Source of the DNA: Neckera pumila
Taxonomy: Eukaryota; Streptophyta; Bryopsida; Hypnales; Neckeraceae
NCBI GenBank assembly: GCA_963969595.1
Contig: OZ018410.1
Coordinates: 23,670,913-23,734,912, forward strand
Reading direction: 5' to 3'
Length of the DNA stretch: 64,000 nt
Shown: piece after piece, positions 26,381 to 35,220 of the stretch
How positions within the stretch are numbered: position 1 is the first letter of the stretch
Layout: every line of letters starts with the position of its first letter
Program-made: the position numbers and the translations under genes
Notes under the pieces: generated by a model
Told to the model about the DNA's origin: nothing
What the model saw: only the letters and a program-made list of their open reading frames with translations
Databases searched by the model: none

Positions 26381-28380
26381 ATTTTTTTTCTAAATTGCAT
26401 TTTATAATACATCTTCACAATTTTGGAAATTTGGACTACTCTATAGTCCTTAAGGAGTACATGATTTGTTTTATACAATGGTATATGTATACTAGGTGTT
26501 GTTTAAAGGGACCATTGGAAAATTTATTCAACGGTGCTAGTATGTGAGCCCAAGAATGCGAGCTTGTGAGCATTAAGCCTACAATATAGGTACCTATAAT
26601 ACATATACCACGCACTATAGAAGGTATATGTATCATAAACATCTATAATATGGGTACGTATAATATATATACCCTATAATCATAGACATGTTCTATAATA
26701 TATATACACCTATAACACAGGTGTGTAGTATTCTAGGCTCATGGGCTCACATTCCTATGTTCACATAATAGCAACCCTATTATAAATGTTGTTTGTTCTC
26801 TGTCTACCAGTGATGCCATATGAAGATTGAAGGTTCCAGTGTCCCATTTTCGACATGGGAGACCTTGGCGGTAGAAATACCAAAATTTAGACCTCACACA
26901 AATGAATGTTGTATGCAAAAGTTGTGAAGGTTCAAGAATTATAGGTAGATGTTCTTAGAATGCTTCAATAAATCTACATCTTGCTTAAATAAGATGTATT
27001 CCACTTGGTCTTTTGGTTAAGTCATGTTTTGGGATCCTTGCAAATTTAGAATGTCCTTACCTTTTGGTGTTTTGATATTGGTCAATAAAGAGCTTTATAG
27101 AGTTCTATTGTTGTAGACTGATTTTAACAAATTCTTTCTTTTTGATAGTGAAAGTGAGGCTACATAGACAAACTTTGTTGTTCAAAATTGTTTAAATGTT
27201 CTACTTATTGAAAACAAGAAGAAGATTGTTGCCTTTGTACCCAATAATGATTGTCAAAATTACATCAAGGCAAATGTAAGCTTTTCAATCACTGCATTAT
27301 TAATGCCTATATTGCTAAGATAAAATTAAAGAGAAACTACTTTGGAAGCTAATATATAATTGTTACGTGATTAGAATAACTATCACAATATATCTCAATT
27401 GTTACATTTTATTATTACATTTTATTATCATTAAATGTGTTGAAATATTGTATTGATGTTTTGTTGTATTGAAAATAGATGTATTCAATTGTGACTTATA
27501 CTCTCATGATTAGCCTTCCTAAAATATTCTCTCCATTGGCAATAAAATACTACACACAAAATAAAATTATAAATAAATTTGTCCCTAAAATAACTTTGGA
27601 ACTCTCAGGGTCTAATTTTTAATATGACCTTGAGAGTTCTAGAGTTATTTCTAATGCAATTGTGAATGAAATGATACACTAATTATTTGAAATACAAAAC
27701 AAATTTATAAATATATTTGAGCCAAGTGGATATTTGTACCACTTTGTTAGCCACTATCCATCCATAGAATACTTTTAAATTTTTTAAAATAATATACATT
27801 GCTAATATATAGCGGCACAAATAGGGGTGCCTTATAAATCATGGTACAAATAGGGTCTCCTATATAAGATTATATGGTTAGCATACAGAGTTGCGATTAC
27901 TCAACTAATATATTAAATATTGAGTCTTCCATTAATTGAAATATATGTTTGCTACATACTCCGTACTCAACAATTTTTATTAACAATCACTTTTATTAGC
28001 ATTTTAAAAGTGAAGCTACTGAATTCATTAGTAGTTTATTTTTTAATTTTGAAAAAGAGCTGTATTAAATTTTTTTGAAAATTCCAAGAATTATATTAAG
28101 AATTCAAGTTTTTTTTAAGTAAATCAATCTCATAAGAATGATAAAAACAACACAGCAACACATTTAAATTGATGCTATTTCAATGCTTCAATTTTCTAGG
28201 AGTTTGTCTTGAAGACCTCACATTTTTTTTTAAGATTTTTTAAATTTTAAATTACTAATGAAGACCATTGCTATGACATTGTAGAATGTGATCTTGTTTT
28301 TTTACATATCAAAAGTTTGTATTTTATTAAGTACCACTAGACACCATATTCTTTATATACATTCAAGATTTTTTTATAAA
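26381..28380. other. Intergenic DNA with an imperfect foldback
   Basis: No gene is seen. Most of it is AT-rich background; 26513-26800 contains an imperfect inverted repeat listed separately. A small cluster of 'aactctcagggtct' / 'accttgagagttct' words at about 27600-27640 forms a weak local hairpin. Confidence 0.45.
26513..26800. repeat. Imperfect foldback with TATAC-rich centre
   Basis: The left arm carries 'tgctagtatgtgagcccaag' and the right arm, reverse-complemented, reads 'tgctattatgtgaacatagg', followed on both sides by related 'aatg.gagc' words. The centre (about 26575-26715) repeats 'taggtacctataata' / 'gggtacgtataatata' units. It may be a MITE of unknown type. The boundaries are approximate. 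Confidence 0.4.
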
Positions 28381-28475
28381 TTGATTAATATATAAATTTA
28401 TAAATTGATTATTATATAAATTTATAAATTGATTGTTTTATAAATTTATAAATTGATTATTATATAAATTATAAA
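28381..28475 (+). repeat. 24 bp tandem repeat, four units
   Basis: Four consecutive units of the form TTGATTANTATATAAATTTA+TAAA start at 28381, 28405, 28429 and 28453; the last is 23 bp. Differences are confined to the middle of the unit (aatata, attata, gtttta, attata). Confidence 0.85.
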
Positions 28476-29120
28476 TTTATAAAAAAATACAACCAAATTT
28501 TAGATGCATAGATCACACTATCTTATGTTGCTTTTTGATCATCTGTAATAAAAATGTTGACAACATTTCATATGAAGAAATACTACAAGCCAACTAATGA
28601 AGTAAAATCAAGATAGAGACATTCAAATAGGTAGCACTAAATGGTCATTTAAAACATCCAATTTCTGCTGAACAACTTCTTATAAACTCTTGGATTTGAC
28701 GTTATCAAACCTATATTGTAAAGGATTATTTTTGGTGGCTTTTGACATGCCATAATCTCAAAATGCGGCACTCTTGTCATACTAATGCCAAAGATTGGGA
28801 AATAAACTTACTCAATTGTTGTCAGCGCTAAAAACCATCAAGTCTAAATCCTTGAGTATCAATGAGAAACCACCAAAACATAATGGAATCCTCTATGTGA
28901 ATATCATTTATCTCAACATCTTAGAACTTTATACAAAGAGAAACTGCAAAGCCTATTATTTGAAAGAACCTTCAATCTCCAGCTTGACCCTAAATATTTT
29001 TAGGCAAGAGAACAACTCTAAATTGCAAAGTAGCTATAACTCATGCAACATTTCAAAATGCACAAGGGAACAACATGCCCTTAGGCACAGATTTATAATA
29101 CATTGATGTTTACATAGAAA
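28476..29120. other. Intergenic DNA left of the CACTA element
   Basis: A 103-codon plus frame lies at 28795-29106. It has no recognisable domain. Because a broken retrotransposon gag lies just right of the CACTA element (32770-33093), this segment could be the other side of the same interrupted element, but I could not identify a retrotransposon protein in it. Confidence 0.3.
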
Positions 29121-29588
29121 CACTAGAAGAAATTCGTGTTTTTTCTTATATCCAAAATTTGCTTCTGCATGTCGTGTCTGATGTCTACTGATGTCAATAT
29201 TGATGTCTAAAAAACCGTGTCAAAAATAATATCTGGAAAACATCTTGCTTGGCGGGGTAATGTTGGATGTTAAATATGTAATGTCCACCAAAACATTGAT
29301 TCTACACTCAACCAAATTCTGCCATGAGGCTACCACATTTGTACCATATAAGTGCTATGCGAATAAGGAGAGCCACGTGGAATTCTTTTTCATCCATCCC
29401 GTCTATGATATGGCACATGACGTGGTAGTGGAAAAAATGACGTGGCAACTAGCAAGGATGACGTGGCATGCCTAGTTAATACACTTTTACGTTGTTTGAG
29501 AATTTTCATTTTGTTTCTGAGATGTCAATTTAGACGTCTAGACATTTTTTGAGACATCAATTGATGCATACTATATCCAGAGGGCAGG

Positions 29589-30960
29589 CATTAGAAAAAA
29601 TCTGGGGCCTCCAAAGGGCTGCTCTACAATCCTCCGAGGACCCTGTAGAATAGTTTTTTTGGGGCCAAAAAAATGATTTTTTTCCTTTTCTAGTCCACCG
29701 GTACTTGCTGTTGAATGCTTGGCAATGGCCCAAAAATTGATTTTAAAGAGTAAAAAATCAGGGTTAAGGCACTCTAATGCACCTTAATCCTAATTTTTAA
29801 TTAGCTTAAGTTAGAATCAAAAAAATAATGCCAAATGAAGTGGCTTTTGAAGCTAGTTTTCTAAGGCAACTAGCTTCAAAAGTCACTTCATTTTTTGTCA
29901 AACTAAACAATTGAAGTCGAATTAAGGCACTTGCTTAGTTTAGTGTATTACAACATGTGGAGAGGAGCTCTTTATACTAGTGGGGTAGGAGTAGGGGAGA
30001 CAATGCATGTCAGATACATGAATTAGAAAGAAATGGAGCTTGGTCGCTCATTTTGAAGTAGAATCCATAAATGATGTAAAAATTGAAATTTTAGACCTCA
30101 TTTAGAAGTAGAAAAGAAAATATGAAAAAACTTTTAACTAAAAAAAGTGGGGGAATTATGCTAACTTTTATTTCCAAAATTTGTTTGAGGTTTTGAGCCT
30201 CTATCTAAGAGTTATGGAAAAATTTGAAAGATGGATTGGAAGGGACATTTTGGAGGACATTTGTAAACACCCTCTTTCAAATTTATCCATAACTTTTAAG
30301 TGGAGGCTCAAAACCTCAAATAGATCTTTGGAAATAAAAAGTAGCATAATTCCCCCATTTTTTTTAGTTTAAAATTTTTTCAATTTTTTTTTCTACTATG
30401 CCTAAGTGAGGTCTAAAATTTCAATTTTTATACCATTTACGGGTTCTACTTCAAAATGAACGACCAAATTCCTTTTCTTCCTAATTCATATATCCCACAT
30501 GCATTGTCTCTCCTACTCCTACCTTACTAATATACAAAGCTTTTCTCTACCACTTGTAACTCACTAAACTTATTTGACACTTACATTGTTTCAATTAAGT
30601 AAAATAAAATCCAACTAAGTCAAATTTTATGGCTTGATTGAACTTAATTTGACGTAATTAAACTATTGACAATTAAGCAATTAAAAATCTTCAAGGAGAT
30701 GTAAAGGTTTGAAACTGTAGATACAGTGGAATGTTTCAAAAAAACATTAAGAAACTTGTATATTTAAGAAAAAAATAATTTAAATTAAATTAAATTAAAT
30801 TTTTTTAGTCTCAAAAGCAGTCATGGCTTGACTGTTTTCGCAAAATTCACCCACTCTGACTGCTCACTTTGGCGTTTTTGGAGAGTGTTAGACCATCTTG
30901 TTAATAGCTTGGAATGTCATTGCAAAGCAACCCTCCCATGGCCTCAGATTTTCTCTAATG
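29589..30960. mobile_element. 1.37 kb foldback element with family B ends (B6), nested
   Basis: The ends are CATTAGAAAAAATCTGGGGC and its complement (cctcagattttctctaatg). The inverted similarity continues almost to the centre near 30275. Matched arms include 'gggtaggagtaggggagaca' (29980s) against 'tgtctctcctactcctacc' (30510s), 'aaattgaaattttagacctc' (30080s) against 'gaggtctaaaatttcaattt' (30410s), and 'ttgaggttttgagcctct' (30190s) against its complement near 30305. One arm carries its own small hairpin (29834-29892). No protein is encoded; a transcript could form a very long hairpin. No target duplication is obvious. Confidence 0.75.
29834..29892. repeat. 59 bp hairpin inside the B6 arm
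   Basis: AATGAAGTGGCTTTTGAAGC and AACTAGCTTCAAAAGTCACT are the two stem sides, with one mismatch, around a 10-base loop (about 29858-29867). It lies only in the left arm of the larger palindrome and so breaks its symmetry. Confidence 0.7.
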
Positions 30961-31094
30961 GTTAGTAAAAAATAACACTTAAAAATAAATAAGAAATAAA
31001 TAAATAAGAAAAATTGTTGAAATTAACAAGAATTAAAAGAATTTATTATCTACCATCAAGAGAATTTTGATGGCAAAGTAAAAGAATTTCTTCA

Positions 31095-31843
31095 TTAACC
31101 CTTAAAGGAACAAGCTGCGTTTTTTTGGCAACATAGCGATTTTGGGCAAATTACTAGGGACGGAGTTTTTATTTTTATTTTTTGAAAATTTTACACAACA
31201 TGTGCCCAAGGAGTATCTTTAAAGTCCAACAATTTATGTAACTATTGACTACATAGTTAAAAAGTTATTACATGATATGTGATTTTCTTTGAACTTTGGG
31301 CAGTTCAGGTAGCTCAAAAAATTTCTTTAAAAATGACTTTTAAAAAAAGTAAAAATTTGTGCTTGGTTTTTTAGATTTATATTTACATGGAAAACTTGAA
31401 TCATTCAATTTCAATCTATGAGTCAAAAATTATGAGGATTTTAGTCTTTGAAAAGCATAACTACATGCAAACTAAAACTCTTCATAACTTTTGATTCATA
31501 GATTAAGATTGAATGATTCAAAGTTTTTTGTGTATACATAAATCTAAAGAATAAAGTTCAAATTTTTGTTTTTTTAAAGATTCATTTTTAAAGAATTTTT
31601 TTGAGCTACCCATACTGCCCAAAGTTCAAGAAAATCACATAGTTCAAAGAAAATCACATATTATGCAATAACTTTTTAACTAAATAGTCAAAAGTTACAA
31701 AAATTGTTGGGCCTTAAAGCTACTCCTTGGGTACATATTGTGTAAAATTTTCAAAGAAAAAAAATAAAAAAACTCCATCCGTAGTGGGTTGCCCATAATC
31801 TCTGTATTGCCAAAAAAACGCAGCTTGGTCCTTTAGGGGTTAA
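31095..31843. mobile_element. Family A hairpin derivative, copy A4, nested in the CACTA element
   Basis: A 749 bp element bounded by TTAA. Unlike the other family A copies it is an inverted duplication of one end. The left 'ttggcaacatagcgattttg' is mirrored by 'ctgtattgccaaaaaaacg' on the right, and 'caaactaaaactcttcata' lies close to the centre. Each arm (about 350 bp) matches the right half of A2 and all of A5. It looks like a foldback MITE made from a family A end. No coding capacity. Confidence 0.75.
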
Positions 31844-32769
31844 TAGGTAGTGAAAATGAAGGATGGAAAGAATGCATTTATATTGAAATCCATTGTCCAT
31901 CCATGGTATAATATGGGATAATTTGAAGATGGCAGCTTGATCGCTAGACATCTTAATTACTAGACATCTTGACGTTGTTTTAGACATGAGGATGTTGTTT
32001 TAGACAATTAAATTTTGTTTCAGACATTCTATTTTGAGCACAATTCTTACTTTATATATCCAATATATGATTTGTCTTACTTCCTATCACCCCACCTATA
32101 TAAACAACTTCTCAATTCATCTATGGTATACATCCATCACAATCCTTTTTTTGCAAAGCATGCCACGTGGTTGCCCTTTCCCTAAATTTTTCACATTTGG
32201 TCAGTATTTTATCATACCCCACAATAACTTTTACAAACTTATCCTTCGTTAAAATGCATTTGCTTGCTGACGTGGTAGTGCTATGTTTTTTGGATGTTAA
32301 AAAAAAACATCACTATATTTGAGTTCATGTCAAAATAAGACATGGATGTAGATGACAACATCAATGTGTTTTGATAATAATTTACTAGCGCACTTTGCAA
32401 CATCTACGGATATTTGCCTTTTGGGTCATCAATACTCTAACATCATGATGTCTATAAAAACATTACATGTCAAACAACTGACATAAAAAAACCCGTCTTT
32501 CTTCTAGTGAAAGAATCCATGCTCTCTGCACGAGAAGAATGACTGCGAGATTTACCACCCAGAAAGCTTGAATGAATGGCAAAGATGCCACAATCTGATG
32601 AACACTATGATATATTATTACAGGCCTTTGAATTCAAAATTCTACTAAATTTGCATGTAATAGATGGCGTAGGTGAATCCATCTTCAATTTTTGAACATC
32701 TCCTTGATCCAATTACCCTAAAATTGAGTCATGGAAGATTAAATGTTGTTCATGCTGATGGAGCAGCCA

Positions 32770-33093
32770 AAATTAACATTGAATCCAAATCCTATTTAAC
32801 AACTTCCTCCTTCAATGCTTGTACAAATGCCTCCCAAGTCCCACCATCATTCTCTTTTAACTCCCTCACTCTTTCAAGAATCTCAGGATCGATGGAGAGC
32901 TCAAAGTTTCAAACTATCTAAGACCCTCTTCAACGATATGCATCAATCTTGTATAAATTTAGACAAACTTTGAAATATCTTGCCCATTAAATTGATCCAT
33001 CTTGCTCGCAATAGAATGCAATGCTTTAATTACCAATGCTTTACTTTATAGCTCAACTTCTTGTCTCATAAACAAGTTGAATGCGTCAAACAT
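32770..33093 (-). pseudogene. Broken LTR-retrotransposon gag fragment
   Basis: Read on the minus strand, three short blocks look like plant retrotransposon gag: an N-terminal piece from an ATG at 33091-33093 (FDAFNLFMRQE), then HSIASKMDQFNGQDISKF around 33000, then GGTWEAFVQALKEE near 32805-32850. The last contains the W..F...L spacing usual in retrotransposon gag (family knowledge). The frame is broken by several stops and at least one frameshift. No protease, reverse transcriptase or LTR is recognised nearby. The CACTA element begins only about 260 bp to the left and may have interrupted the same element. No product is expected. Confidence 0.5.
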
Positions 33094-34442
33094 CTACACA
33101 ATATTATCATCCAACAAGCCAAGTAGACCACCCCTAGGTCTACTAGGACCTCCCATGACTCATACAAAATACAAGGCACCACCACTCCAAATTTTTTATA
33201 TCACATTCACCAAATTATATTGTGAAATTTTGCCATCGGTCTAGAAAAGCATGGAACTTTTTGTTGTAGTGGTGCTTGTGTATATTTTTAATCAATATTA
33301 TAAATGCAATATTTATTGCCTTCATATAATACTATGAGCTCAAAAAATAGAATAAAAATGATTAGAAAACTTAAAACTTAGTAAAGTTAATTTAAAAGTA
33401 ACTTCCAACTGATTGCTGAATCTACTAACCCGCCATTATAGAACTAATACAAAAATGCATAGATGTCTATTTTAACTAATAGATGTTCCGCATCATGACA
33501 ACATCATTGTATGGAGTTGGAAGTGGGGACAAAGGTGGAAGATTCGTTGTAAACTTCAAAAACAAATCAATCTATATTATAAATTGAAGGCTACTTTTCT
33601 TAAGTATGAGTGTAGGTGCTCCGAGATAAGACAGTGGACCTTTCAAAGCCCATCTATTTCTGTAATTTATCCTTTCAATTATTGCATCTGATTTGTGCTT
33701 GTGGTTGTTGCATTACCCATATCATTACATCAAATATCATATACCAGTAAATGATTACAGAGGAATAAAAAGTGGAGAAAATTGTTGCAATCCTCCAAAG
33801 ATGGCTTGTTAGATTTGCAGATCTAGTGCCCAAAAGTTTGTCTTTGGGACCAATTGATTTAGTATGCATTTCAACTAGAAGTGTCTAAAATGCTTCGTAT
33901 ACAAATAATTTACTATACACTTTTACATGCTTGGAATGAATCTAAAAAACTTTGGTCTATGTCAAACTTCATAGAGGTTTCATTTTTCATTCAACGGTTG
34001 GATTCTATAATGGATTCTTTGTTGTTAGTGTAGGACCTGAAATTCAATGCTCTCGGATAAAAAAAGTTAGACTAGAAGTTCAGCACTGACACTAAAGTGT
34101 TAAAGAATTAATGCCTAAACTATGAAACCCATATCCTACGTGAAGTTCAAATTCAACATAAATTCAATCATTTTGTAAAAAAATGTCACATGTGATCTTG
34201 TGAATGGTGTTAGAGGATGTGGAGAATCTGACGTAGAAATTCAATTTTGGCACCTAAGTGCAAAATCAGACCTTCATGTACGGTATTCCAGATGCTGAAC
34301 ATAGTGTTCTTGGACAATTTTATCTACAATAATTTCTCATTTATCCAAGTGATTCTTGAATCTTTAAATAACAATCCTTCTTCTATAACCAATTTGATGA
34401 AATTGAGGTAAATTATAAAATTATACAACATTATAAGCAAAA
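33094..34442. other. AT-rich intergenic DNA upstream of the kinase gene
   Basis: No gene or clear repeat is visible. The AT-rich background runs to about 34500, where composition switches sharply to GC-rich. Confidence 0.5.
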
Positions 34443-34539
34443 ATGTGCAGAATTTCAAAAGGATTTGGGGTGTTCCAAGGTTACAGGGTTAAAGGAACCC
34501 ATGTGATAAATCATTCATGTTCTAGGGTATTCAACAACA

Positions 34540-35220
34540 GCACGGTAATGGGACCTCGACGAGGGAGCGCGGCAATGACGTACGACGGTGATGGGAGGTT
34601 GAGGGGTGCGAATACATCGAACCACCCCGTGCACACGAGTGGCCACGGGGAGCGTCGTCACCAATGCCGCGAGCGCGATGACCTCGCACTGGATCAGTTC
34701 ACCTCTGGTGATGAAGCTGCGCTCTCACGATTCGGATGCCTCGAGCCAATCTGCGAATTCAATGGCGCCACCCATTTACCTTCCGTAGTCGCACACTGCC
34801 CAGCTCCCCGGCTCGCCCCCCTGTCCGCCTGTCCGGCTCACCATTCTATTCTCGTCGCCAGCGACAGATTTTGGCCAACTACTTGCTCTCACTACTCACT
34901 CGCACTCATCACCCTCCCGTCTTCTGCTTCTTCTGCTTCTTCTGCAGCTGACACGCTGCTCTCTCACGCCAGCACCTTGCCAGCTCTGGGCAAAGCCGGG
35001 TCCCAGGTTTGGTCCTGCTATGATGGAGGGGACACGGCGAACACGCCACAAGCAGAGAGCCGCGGATGGTGCTCTGTTTTGCAAAGGATGGTGGGACAGA
35101 CGAGACGCCTGCTGCGAGATGGCGACCCGTGGGGTGCTGCTGTGAAATCTCGGGATTGGGGAGTTGGGGTAGCAGCAGGACCGACGGAGAGCGAGAGGGG
35201 CGATTGATGAGCTGCCGAAG
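34540..35220 (+). promoter_or_regulatory. GC-rich upstream/leader region of the receptor-like kinase
   Basis: About 680 bp of GC-rich DNA precedes the kinase start codon. It includes a pyrimidine-rich (TTCTGC)n tract at about 34920-34948, of the kind often found in plant 5' leaders. A 254-codon frame on the plus strand (34443-35207) ends only 13 bp before the kinase ATG. Its sequence is not protein-like and several other frames are open too, which GC-rich DNA gives by chance. If the transcript starts upstream, parts of it would act as upstream ORFs. The transcription start cannot be placed from sequence. Confidence 0.4.

Larger units (their letters stand above)
29121..32509. mobile_element. 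CACTA-type non-autonomous element, 3.4 kb, with nested insertions
   Basis: The ends are CACTAGAAGAAA at 29121 and its complement TTTCTTCTAGTG ending at 32509. The adjacent bases continue as imperfect inverted repeats (TTCGTGTTTTTT against GACGGGTTTTTT). A 3 bp direct repeat AAA flanks both sides (29118-29120 and 32510-32512), the duplication length typical of CACTA elements. Subterminal regions hold many copies of GATGTCT/AGACATC and GACGTGG words in both orientations, like the transposase-binding arrays of Spm-type elements. Two other elements are inserted (29589-30960 and 31095-31843), leaving a backbone of about 1.3 kb. No transposase is present. Confidence 0.7.

Noticed and set aside
34550..34790. 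Possible divergent first exon on the minus strand (frames starting near 34760)
   Set aside because: The candidate frames stop within about 16-25 codons and no downstream exon could be joined.
34443..35207. 254-codon plus-strand frame directly upstream of the kinase ATG
   Set aside because: Composition is not protein-like, several other frames in the same GC-rich DNA are equally open, and it has no domain. It is more likely leader or promoter DNA.
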